Positions 7,705 to 14,309 of a stretch of 25,690 nucleotides of DNA are shown piece after piece (the stretch's first letter is position 1; each line of letters begins with the position of its first letter). Source of the stretch: DASXUX01 sp036504595 (GTDB lineage Bacteria > Planctomycetota > SZUA-567 > H5-PLA8); the NCBI GenBank assembly GCA_036504595.1, contig DASXUX010000078.1:1-25690 (forward strand), read 5' to 3'. The translations under genes were made by a program, and so were the position numbers. The notes beneath the pieces are model-generated. The model worked only from the letters and a program-made list of their open reading frames with translations, was not told the DNA's origin and did not search any database.

Positions 7705-9375
7705 ATGCGTCTGCTGCTCGCGATCATTCTGAGTTGCCCGCTCGCCGGCGCTGGCGAGGTGTGGCTGTTCCTCAAAGATGGATCGGTCGGCACGGGCGAT
7801 CCGTCGAAAGACCCCGCCACCGTTTCGGTTCCGGGCGGCACGAGCGTTACCGCGACTAAAGATCAGATTTCTTTCCAGCGCACGCGCGAGCAGGTCGATC
7901 AGGCCGTCGTCGCGATGGTGCAGGATCTCGCTCGCGGGCAAAACACCGAACTGCACACCAAGCGATTTGCTGTGATGAAATGCGCGGCGACGGCAAAGTT
8001 GCTCGAATTCCTCAAGCACGCCGAGGCGCGTTACCGGCTCAGTGCGATGTTTGCGCTGCAATACGCGTGGTCGCCGGAGGCGCTGGAACCGGTGGCGAAG
8101 GGCCTTCAGGATGCCGATGCCGGCGTGCGCAAGGCGGCGTATGGCGCGCTGGGGCGGAATGTCTCCGAGAAAAAAGTTCTGGAACTGATCAAGCCGCTCG
8201 CGGACAGCGAGGATGTGGCCACCGCGGCGATGGTGTTTTCGGCCGTGGACATGCGGGAGCCCGACGGGTCGCTCAAACGCATTCGCCGGCTGCTGCATGA
8301 CAGCCAGTCGCAGAGCGCGGTCGGGCTGCGCATTTCGCACTATCTCGCGCCGGCGTTGACGGCCGACACGCTGCCGCTGCTCGAATCGAAGGATGCGCAG
8401 GTGCGGCGCGCGGCGATGGTGGGGTTGATCGCACAATTAGTGGATGCCGCAGCCGTGAGGGCAAAGATACGCAGTGTTCTGGCCGATGGGGACGCCGATC
8501 TGCGCGAGATCGCGGCGGAGTACTTCACTTGGCTGGGGCAGAGCGACGATGCGGCGGCGATTCAGGCGGCGTTGACGCGCGAGAAGGATGTTTATGTGCG
8601 CGCCGCGTTGGACGCGGCGCTCCGCACGATCTCGCGGCGCGCTCAGCTTTGGTCGGAGAAGCCGGAGAGTGCGGCGAGCCTCGACAGAATACGCCAAGCC
8701 GATGCACTGGAGCCGACTTTCATTTACGAAGTCGGCGAGCATGAGCAGAAGGAGCGCTATCGCGAGCGGGCGTTTCAGCTTCAAAATGTGCTGGGTTCTC
8801 TGAGCGGTGCACTGCGGAACAGCGGAGTGTTTGCCGGCCAGCTACAAATTCCGGCTGCGGCTGAATGGATCGCGCCGGTGCGCGAGTACTTCGATCCGAA
8901 GCGGAAGAGCTTCGGGTTTCATATCACGAAGGAGTACACGTCTTTTGTGGGCAGCGTCCATGTCGGCGACGACTGCGGCTGGCGCAAAGAGCTGCGCAGC
9001 GTTGTGGCGGTTGCTCCAGGCGTGGTGCGGTCCGCTCGCCACTGCTATAGCTGGGGCTTTATTGTGGTGATTGAGCACGTGCGGCCGGGCGGACAGCCGG
9101 TGTGTTCGCTGTACGCTCATCTTTCGCCGATGCTGCACGTCAAACCCGGGGACATCGTCGCGGGCGGGCAGAAGATCGGGAGCATTGGGCGGGCGTACAC
9201 CGTGGACAACGGCGGCTACGGCGCGCATCTGCATTTTGGGTTGCATAACGGGGCGTATGGCGATGGAAGCTGGGTGTGCGGGTACATCAGCACCGAAAGT
9301 TGGGCAGGCAACGCGGCGAAATGGCTGGACCCGCAGGCGTTGCTGTCGAAGTCAGAGTTCAGAAATCAGAAATGA
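7705..9375 (+). CDS. Secreted HEAT-repeat protein with a C-terminal M23 (LytM-type) metallopeptidase domain
   Basis: The probable role is cleavage of peptidoglycan cross-bridges or another glycine-rich peptide in the envelope. A GGAGG eight bases before the ATG at 7705 fixes the start. Residues 1-17 are a Sec signal (MRLLLAIILSCPLAGAG). Residues about 60-310 are helical HEAT-like repeats, with recurring alanine-rich units such as DADAGVRKAAYGALG and DAQVRRAAMVGL. Residues about 390-550 carry the M23 signatures: HxGxD at H419-D423, YAHLS with H472, and HLH at H508-H510. The expected zinc ligands (H419, D423, H510) and catalytic histidines are all present, so it should be active. The last codons (SEFRNQK) and the stop run through a short AT-rich repeat (TCAGAAATCAGAAATGAG), as if the original end had been overwritten. 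It is a separate gene 97 bases after the transporter operon. Confidence 0.88.
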   Translation: MRLLLAIILSCPLAGAGEVWLFLKDGSVGTGDPSKDPATVSVPGGTSVTATKDQISFQRTREQVDQAVVAMVQDLARGQNTELHTKRFAVMKCAATAKLLEFLKHAEARYRLSAMFALQYAWSPEALEPVAKGLQDADAGVRKAAYGALGRNVSEKKVLELIKPLADSEDVATAAMVFSAVDMREPDGSLKRIRRLLHDSQSQSAVGLRISHYLAPALTADTLPLLESKDAQVRRAAMVGLIAQLVDAAAVRAKIRSVLADGDADLREIAAEYFTWLGQSDDAAAIQAALTREKDVYVRAALDAALRTISRRAQLWSEKPESAASLDRIRQADALEPTFIYEVGEHEQKERYRERAFQLQNVLGSLSGALRNSGVFAGQLQIPAAAEWIAPVREYFDPKRKSFGFHITKEYTSFVGSVHVGDDCGWRKELRSVVAVAPGVVRSARHCYSWGFIVVIEHVRPGGQPVCSLYAHLSPMLHVKPGDIVAGGQKIGSIGRAYTVDNGGYGAHLHFGLHNGAYGDGSWVCGYISTESWAGNAAKWLDPQALLSKSEFRNQK

Positions 9376-9426
9376 GGGAGAGGAAATAGAAACCGCAGGG
9401 CCGGTCGTGCGCTTTCGCGTTCATTA

Positions 9427-10704
9427 CTATTGTTTTATGTCATAGACGAAAAGCTCGTCGAGGTGCCGGATGTACAAGCGGCCGGCGCAGATGACGGGAT
9501 GCGACAGGCACGGGGGCTTGGCGACCCAGGGCGGCTGGAAGCGGCTGACGATCTTCGCTTCTTTGGGCGAGACGTCCACGAGAGCCATCGAGGCGTCGTT
9601 GCCGAGGCAGTACAGGCGGCCGTCGGCGTACGTCACGGATACTTTTCCGATGTCCTGATTGTTGTACATGATCTTGCCGCTGGCGAATTCTGCGCAAACC
9701 AGTCCGCGTTTGTAGAGGCGGCAGCCGCTGCCATAGAGATAGCCGTCAACATAAACGACGCCGCCGTGGCAGTTGTCCTGTTCGACGCCGAACCAGGCTT
9801 CTTTCGTGGTGAAGGTGGGGCGGGCCTCCGCGCCCGCCTGGGTATCGGTGGCGGCCAGGGACGCCCGCCCTACCTCCACCCGGAACATGCGGCCGCCGGC
9901 TTTATGGCCGCTGGTGACGTAGACGCCGCCGTCGTGGAAGACGGGCGAGGTGACATTTTGATCGCAGGTGCTGGGGTGCTTGTGCGTCCACAGGAGCTTG
10001 CCAGTTTCGACATCAACGCTCACAACGCTTTCGTGCGTCAGCGCGATCATCTGCTTCACTCCGCCGTGCGTGACGATGATGGGGGACGAGTAGGCTTGTG
10101 TGTCCTGGATTTCGGTGTTGGCCCAGATGCTGATGCCGTTCTTTTTGTTGAGCGCGACGATTTTGCCGGCTTGGCCGCCGAGCGTGACGAAAACCTTGTC
10201 GCCGTCGATGATCACGTTTTCAGTGAAGCCCCAACCGCTCACGCGGCTGGAGAAGCGTTCGACGAGGTTGGTGGACCAGCGGACTTCGCCCGTGGCGGCG
10301 ACGAACGCCGAGAGGACGCCGTGCGCGTTGAGCTGGTAGACGAGGCCATCGCTGTACGTCGGCGTGGTGCGGGCGCCGGGCTGGGGGCCGGTCCAGGAGC
10401 GGCCGTTGGGCTTCTGCCATTTCAGCTTGCCGTCGAGATCGATGGCGATAACGCGTTCTTCGGCGCCGAAGTCTCCGGTTGTGAAGAGCAGTCCTCCGGC
10501 GATGGAAACGCCGGCGTAGCCCTGGCCGCAACCCGTGAATTTCCAGAGCAGCTTCGGGCCGTCTTCGGGCCACTGTTTCAGCAGGCCGGTTTCGGGCGAG
10601 ATATTGTCGCGCTTCGGGCCGTGAAATTCGGGCCAGAAAGGCTGGGTCTCGGCGGCGGCGACGACCGACATTAAAGAAATGAGGATTGTGATGGCTGATC
10701 TCAT
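9427..10704 (-). CDS. Secreted PQQ-like beta-propeller repeat protein
   Basis: The 425-residue protein has a clear signal peptide (MRSAITILISLMSVVAAAE, cleaved near residue 18). It then has repeated propeller blades with tryptophan-docking wording: LLWKFTG, VRWSTNL, ISIWANTEI, LLWTHKH. The opening WPEFHGPKRDNISPETGLL is typical of a family abundant in planctomycetes and related bacteria. Members resemble BamB and PQQ dehydrogenase propellers but usually lack a proven enzymatic role. A scaffold or polymer/ligand-binding function in the periplasm is likely, and no catalytic residue set is apparent. Residues about 277-297 (GRASLAATDTQAGAEARPT) are the translation of a palindromic element that interrupts a blade. 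The ribosome site is weak (AAGGA). It lies 259 bases downstream of, and on the same strand as, the sugar-type ABC genes and may be transcribed with them. Confidence 0.85.
   Translation of the reverse strand: MRSAITILISLMSVVAAAETQPFWPEFHGPKRDNISPETGLLKQWPEDGPKLLWKFTGCGQGYAGVSIAGGLLFTTGDFGAEERVIAIDLDGKLKWQKPNGRSWTGPQPGARTTPTYSDGLVYQLNAHGVLSAFVAATGEVRWSTNLVERFSSRVSGWGFTENVIIDGDKVFVTLGGQAGKIVALNKKNGISIWANTEIQDTQAYSSPIIVTHGGVKQMIALTHESVVSVDVETGKLLWTHKHPSTCDQNVTSPVFHDGGVYVTSGHKAGGRMFRVEVGRASLAATDTQAGAEARPTFTTKEAWFGVEQDNCHGGVVYVDGYLYGSGCRLYKRGLVCAEFASGKIMYNNQDIGKVSVTYADGRLYCLGNDASMALVDVSPKEAKIVSRFQPPWVAKPPCLSHPVICAGRLYIRHLDELFVYDIKQ
9814..9877. repeat. Palindromic element inserted in frame inside the PQQ-like gene
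   Basis: The left arm GGTGGGGCGGGCCTCC (from 9814) and the right part GGACGCCCGCCCTACCTCC (ending near 9877) are imperfect reverse complements around a TGGGTATCGGTGGC-type loop. On the gene's strand it opens GTAGGGCGGGCGTCCCTGG, which matches the arm of the recR-rpoN spacer element (GTAGGACGGGCGTCCCTG) and resembles the element at 6408-6481. Confidence 0.75.
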
Positions 10705-10765
10705 GCGGTTGATCGTCCTTCATTCGAAACGCGCTTCACGTTCGACGTGTTCTACCACAACTTCA

Positions 10766-10799
10766 ACACAGAGGCACAGAGAACACGGAGGTCACAGAG
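10766..10799. repeat. Tandem array of 8-9-base units (ACACAGAG type)
   Basis: The units read ACACAGAG, GCACAGAG, AACACGGAG, GTCACAGAG. This is one of three repeat patches in the gene-free stretch 10705-10963. Related units occur at 10915-10950 and 16910-16936 on the opposite orientation. No open frame or RNA gene is visible in this stretch. Confidence 0.7.
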
Positions 10800-10813
10800 A
10801 ACAGCAGGGTATA

Positions 10814-10906
10814 GGGTTCAGGGGTCAGGGTTACGGAACCAGGGAGCGACCAGAGAGCCTTCACTGAATCCCAAACCCTGAACCCCGAACCCCGAACCCT
10901 GAACCC
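10814..10906. repeat. Inverted pair of heptamer arrays (GAACCCC / GGGGTTC)
   Basis: The right array (10874-10906) reads AACCCTG, AACCCCG, AACCCCG, AACCCTG, AACCC. The left patch (10814-10832, GGGTTCAGGGGTCAGGGTT) is nearly its reverse complement. The two could therefore fold into a long stem across about 40 bases. It lies downstream of the permease that ends at 10964 and upstream of the PQQ-like gene, in the direction of both genes. Confidence 0.7.
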
Positions 10907-10914
10907 TTCGTCAA

Positions 10915-10950
10915 CTCTACGTTCTCCGCGCCCTCGGCGTCTCTGCGTTG
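10915..10950. repeat. Tandem array of about 9-base units (ACGCGGAG type)
   Basis: On the minus strand the units read AACGCAGAG, ACGCCGAGG, GCGCGGAG, AACGTAGAG. The array ends 14 bases from the stop codon of the permease gene at 10964. Its consensus resembles the 9-mer patch at 16910-16936. Confidence 0.65.
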
Positions 10951-10963
10951 AAAAAAGCGCTCC

Positions 10964-11818
10964 TCACTTCCCCGAGCCCGCCGTCAGGCCTTTGACGAAC
11001 TGGCGCTGCATCAGAATGTAGAGCACGGTGACCGGGGCGGAGAGCACGACGACGCCAGCGAACATGCGGCCGCGGTCGTCGAATTTGGGATTGTTCACCA
11101 GTTTCCACAGTTGAACAAAGACCAGCTTGCCGCGGTCGGGGCCCATGACGATGAAGGCTTGCATGAAATCGTTCCAGATCCACAGGCCCCAGAAGATGAT
11201 GATGGTGATGGTGCAGGGCCGCAGCAGCGGGAAGACGATGCGCCAGAAGACTTCCACCTGGCCGCAGCCGTCGATCGCGGCGGCTTCTTCCAGTTCCTTC
11301 GGGATGGTCATCATAAAGGCGCTGTAGATGAAAATGCAGAGCGGCAGGCCCCACGAAACGTGGTGCAGGAAGAGCGCGAGATAAGTCTGGTTGATTCCGA
11401 GCAGGCCGAATTCTTTCAGCAGCGGAATCATGATGATTTGGAAGGGGATCGTCAGTCCGGCGAGGAAAAAGATCCGCAGCGCCGAACCGGTGAGCATGCG
11501 GCGGCGCGTGAGCGAGTACGCGGCCATCGAGCCGACGATGACGAGGGACGTGATCACCAGCACGCACATCAGCAGCGTGTTGATCATCAAGCCGACGACC
11601 TTGAGCTGCTGGAAAATGTAGCGGAAGTTGGAGAGGTTCACGCTGGTTGGCAGCGCGAGCGGCGATTCGATGATCTGGCTGTTCGTCTTAAAGGCGTTGA
11701 GTATGGCGAGCAGACACGGGAGCACAAAGATGATTCCGCAGACGAGCATGGCGACTTCGAACGCGGGCCAGCGTTTAATTTTGGATTTTGGATTTTGGAT
11801 TTTGGATTGAGCGCTCAT
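10964..11818 (-). CDS. CUT1-type sugar ABC transporter permease (MalG/UgpE-like)
   Basis: This is the inner-membrane subunit of a carbohydrate importer. The protein of about 284 residues has six membrane segments (for example VAMLVCGIIFVLPCLLAIL and LLMCVLVITSLVIVGSMAA). It has the ATPase-contact EAA loop IPKELEEAAAIDGCG (about 172-186) and a MalG-like end (LMQRQFVKGLTAGSGK). The ATG at 11818 is chosen, with GGGGGTG just upstream; a GTG at 11824 would add two residues. Codons 4-14 (QSKIQNPKSKI) are the translation of four TTTTGGA heptamers, so the cytoplasmic N-terminus contains a repeat, just before KRWPAFEVAML. It lies 61 bases after its partner permease. Confidence 0.9.
   Translation of the reverse strand: MSAQSKIQNPKSKIKRWPAFEVAMLVCGIIFVLPCLLAILNAFKTNSQIIESPLALPTSVNLSNFRYIFQQLKVVGLMINTLLMCVLVITSLVIVGSMAAYSLTRRRMLTGSALRIFFLAGLTIPFQIIMIPLLKEFGLLGINQTYLALFLHHVSWGLPLCIFIYSAFMMTIPKELEEAAAIDGCGQVEVFWRIVFPLLRPCTITIIIFWGLWIWNDFMQAFIVMGPDRGKLVFVQLWKLVNNPKFDDRGRMFAGVVVLSAPVTVLYILMQRQFVKGLTAGSGK
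11779..11806. repeat. Heptamer array TTTTGGA x4 inside the MalG-like gene
   Basis: Four exact TTTTGGA copies occupy the first codons of the permease gene and are read on the minus strand as S-K-I-Q-N-P-K. The repeat is close to the start codon, so a gain or loss of a unit would shift the frame of nearly the whole protein. Confidence 0.9.
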
Positions 11819-11845
11819 CGGCACCCCCGTTGGCTTTCCGTAGCC

Positions 11846-11880
11846 AATCTACAATCCGCAATCCGCAATCCGCAATTCGT
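11846..11880. repeat. Heptamer array AATCCGC (five units) between the two permease genes
   Basis: The units are AATCTAC, AATCCGC, AATCCGC, AATCCGC, AATTCGT. The array ends at the first base of the upstream permease's stop codon and fills over half of the 61-base junction. The same unit builds the arrays inside recR (19806-19855) and recG (23454-23488). Confidence 0.9.
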
Positions 11881-12830
11881 CATAGTTCCACCTGCTTTCG
11901 GCGCATGATGGAGACCTGGGCAATCGCAACGAGCGCCAGGACAGCGAACATGGCCAGGGAGACGGCCGACGCGTAGCCCTGGCGATTGTTCTGCACGCCC
12001 TGCCAGTAGACGTAATAGGCGATGGTGAAGGTGCGCGTGCCGGGAGCGCCTTGCGTGGTGACGATGATCTGGCCGAAGAGATTGATGCCGAAAATCAGCG
12101 AGAAGACTGAGTTGGTCATCAGCGTGGGTTGGAGCATCGGAATCTGGATGTGGCGGAAGATGGAGAATGGGCCGGCGCCGTCGATGGTCGCGGCTTCGTA
12201 AAGCTCAATGGGAATCGTCTGCAGGTTCGCCAGGTACAGCGTCGTGAAGAACCCGAGGGCGCTCCACGCAACGACGGCGAAGATGAAGTATCCGACCAGG
12301 TCGGGGTTCATCATCCACTCCTGCGCCCAATTATTGAGGCCGGCCCAGCGCAGGAGCATGTTCACGGCGCCGGAATCGTAGTTCGCCATGTATTTGAAGA
12401 GCAGCGCGGCAACCAGAATGCTGAGCACATACGGATAAAAGAACAGGCCGCGGATCAGGCCTTTCATGCAGGTGAGTTTGTCGAGCAGGACCGCGAGGAT
12501 CAGCGAGCCGAAAGTGAAGAAGATAACGATCAGAACGGTTTCGAAGAGCGTGAATTGGATCGCGGCGAAGAGGCGCTGGTCGCCGGCAAGTTCCCTGAAG
12601 TTCTCCGCGCCGATGTACTTTGGGCTGGCGTTCCAGCCGGACCAGTCGGTGAGGCTGTAGGCGAAGCCGAGGATGGCAGGCAGGACGACGAAGCCGGCGT
12701 AGAGCACCACGGCCGGGCCGCAGAGGATCAGCGAGGCGGCGCAATCGCGCAAAACGAAGCGCGGCTTGCGCGGCGGGGCGGCAATGACCGGAGCGGCCGG
12801 AGGAGTCTCGATTTCTTCAGCGGTGGTCAT
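11880..12830 (-). CDS. CUT1-type sugar ABC transporter permease (MalF/UgpA-like)
   Basis: This is the partner of the MalG-like permease. The 316-residue protein has a proline/alanine-rich cytoplasmic N-terminus (residues 1-25). Six membrane segments follow, starting with LCGPAVVLYAGFVVLPAILGF; YIGAENFREL in the first periplasmic loop is typical of UgpA/MsmF. The EAA loop is IPIELYEAATIDGAG (about 207-221), followed by the usual FRHIQIPMLQP. The length and layout match the family. The start at 12830 has no strong ribosome site and lies 61 bases after the binding-protein gene, across a stem-loop (12847-12881). No cognate ATPase is encoded in the window, so a shared MsmK/MalK-type ATPase elsewhere is likely. 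Confidence 0.92.
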   Translation of the reverse strand: MTTAEEIETPPAAPVIAAPPRKPRFVLRDCAASLILCGPAVVLYAGFVVLPAILGFAYSLTDWSGWNASPKYIGAENFRELAGDQRLFAAIQFTLFETVLIVIFFTFGSLILAVLLDKLTCMKGLIRGLFFYPYVLSILVAALLFKYMANYDSGAVNMLLRWAGLNNWAQEWMMNPDLVGYFIFAVVAWSALGFFTTLYLANLQTIPIELYEAATIDGAGPFSIFRHIQIPMLQPTLMTNSVFSLIFGINLFGQIIVTTQGAPGTRTFTIAYYVYWQGVQNNRQGYASAVSLAMFAVLALVAIAQVSIMRRKQVEL

Positions 12831-12846
12831 GAGTCCATGTCAGCCG

Positions 12847-12881
12847 CACGGGCAGCCAACAGCTAACAGAGGCTGCCCGTG
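12847..12881. repeat. Intercistronic inverted repeat between binding-protein and permease genes
   Basis: The arms CACGGGCAGCC (12847-12857) and GGCTGCCCGTG (12871-12881) are perfect 11-base complements around the loop AACAGCTAACAGA. The hairpin starts 11 bases after the binding-protein stop and ends 17 bases before the permease start. It has no T-tract on the coding strand. This resembles the position of the REP hairpins between malE and malF in E. coli, which stabilise the upstream message. Confidence 0.8.
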
Positions 12882-12891
12882 GCACAGTGAC

Positions 12892-14229
12892 TTACATTCC
12901 TTTCAATCCGTTGTCCCAGTCATCATCGAGCATCTTCAGCAATTTGTCCACGTCGCGCGTGCCGACGAGGATTTCCTGCATGACGGCTTTGAACGTGTTG
13001 TCCATCATGATCGGCGGCGGCATGTCGTCGAGCGCGAGATGGAAGCCGCGCGTGCAGCCGTACTTTTGCAGGCGCTCCAACATGCGGTCGGCGAGTTTCT
13101 GCGCAGGCGGGAAATCGCTCTTGGGTTTCGTCACGCCAAACTTGTTGCCGATGTGGAACTGATATTCGCCGTTGAGGAAGAGCTGGAATACAGCGGGGTC
13201 CCAGAAGGTTTCCATCGCGGACATCGCGAGGGCCTCCTTCGGGCCGGCGGCGGTGGTCGTGATGGCCCAACCGCTGGGCATCGAACTGGTCTCAAGAAAC
13301 GTGGGCGGCTTGCCGGTCAGCGATGGGATGGGCCAGTAATCGAGATCGATGTCGTAGCGGTCGGCTTCGATGTCGCCGCCGATCCAGCAGCCCATCATCC
13401 ATGTCGCGCCCTTGCCGTGATAAAACGCGCGCTGTTCATCGTTGTAGCCGTCGCTTGAGGAACCCTTCGTCACATATTTGTCGATGAGCTCGATCATTTT
13501 CTTGATGACCACGCGCATTGTCGGATCGGTGGCGAACTTAACCTTGCCCTGATTGCGCAGAATCGTCCAGGAGGGTTTGGATGTGTCGCGGTCGTAGGCG
13601 TCGATGGCGATTGCGAAGAGCAGCGGCTGCATGGCGGACCATTCGCGGCCGCCGAAGACCAAGGGGTTGTAGCCCTTGGCTTTCAGTTTGTCGAAGCCGG
13701 CGAAGAGTTCGTCCCAAGTCGCTGGCGGTTCGGTGATGCCGACGTCGGCCCACATCTTCCGGTTGATGACCAGCCCCTGGATCTGCATCCCACCCTGGCT
13801 GGTGTAGCGCTTGCCTTTGTAGGGCGTGGGCAGGGTGATGCCGAACTTTTCGTAGTAGGAGTCGGGCAGCGGAATCAGGCAGCCGGCATCGGAAAGCAGA
13901 TTGGTGAGCTGCCAGGTCATGACGATGTCAGGCAGATCGTTGGTTGCGATGCGCGCTTTGTAGTATTCGGCGCCGTTCTGATTTCCCAGGTCAACGAGTT
14001 CCATCGTCCAGCCGGGATTCTTGCGTTCGAAGGTGTCCTTCCAGGCGTCGAAGTGCTTCTGAAATCCCGCTCGGCCGCCGATGTTGCGCGTGACGCGGAT
14101 GGTCTTTTCGGAGGACGTGCTTTCGCCTTGAAACGCGACCGCGGCGGCGATGAAGAGCACCAAGGAGCCGATGCCGATGACCCACTTGTACAGCGGGATC
14201 GTTTCCTCTTCTGGCTCGTCGCTGGACAT
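12892..14229 (-). CDS. CUT1-type sugar ABC transporter substrate-binding protein, membrane-anchored
   Basis: This is the extracytoplasmic receptor of the sugar importer. The ATG at 14229 is chosen because GAGAG lies about 6-10 bases upstream and it gives a compact N-terminus. The open frame extends 58 codons further upstream but there runs into the divergent glycosyltransferase gene. Residues 1-18 are acidic (MSSDEPEEETIPLYKW) and residues 18-35 form one membrane segment (VIGIGSLVLFIAAAVAF). A family 1 binding-protein fold follows, with FDAWKDTFERKNPGWTMEL, DLPDIVMTW, PATWDELFAGFDKLKAKG and WMMGCWIGG. There is no lipobox, so it seems to be held by an uncleaved helix with an N-terminal cytoplasmic tail, unlike most members. 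The ligand is unknown. Length is 445 residues. Confidence 0.88.
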   Translation of the reverse strand: MSSDEPEEETIPLYKWVIGIGSLVLFIAAAVAFQGESTSSEKTIRVTRNIGGRAGFQKHFDAWKDTFERKNPGWTMELVDLGNQNGAEYYKARIATNDLPDIVMTWQLTNLLSDAGCLIPLPDSYYEKFGITLPTPYKGKRYTSQGGMQIQGLVINRKMWADVGITEPPATWDELFAGFDKLKAKGYNPLVFGGREWSAMQPLLFAIAIDAYDRDTSKPSWTILRNQGKVKFATDPTMRVVIKKMIELIDKYVTKGSSSDGYNDEQRAFYHGKGATWMMGCWIGGDIEADRYDIDLDYWPIPSLTGKPPTFLETSSMPSGWAITTTAAGPKEALAMSAMETFWDPAVFQLFLNGEYQFHIGNKFGVTKPKSDFPPAQKLADRMLERLQKYGCTRGFHLALDDMPPPIMMDNTFKAVMQEILVGTRDVDKLLKMLDDDWDNGLKGM

Positions 14230-14309
14230 TTCGCTCTCGCGTCTAACGTGTTTTTTTCCGGCGCATCCGGTATAAAGCTGCTCCGGGGAAAAGCAAACGG
14301 AGCAGCCCT

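Noticed and set aside
10705..10963. CRISPR array
   Set aside because: The repeats are 7-9 bases, directly adjacent and degenerate, with no unique spacers and no cas genes nearby.
14230..14309. Promoters in the divergent spacer between the sugar-binding-protein and glycosyltransferase genes
   Set aside because: A TATAAA is present near 14270, but no -35 element at suitable distance was found on either strand.
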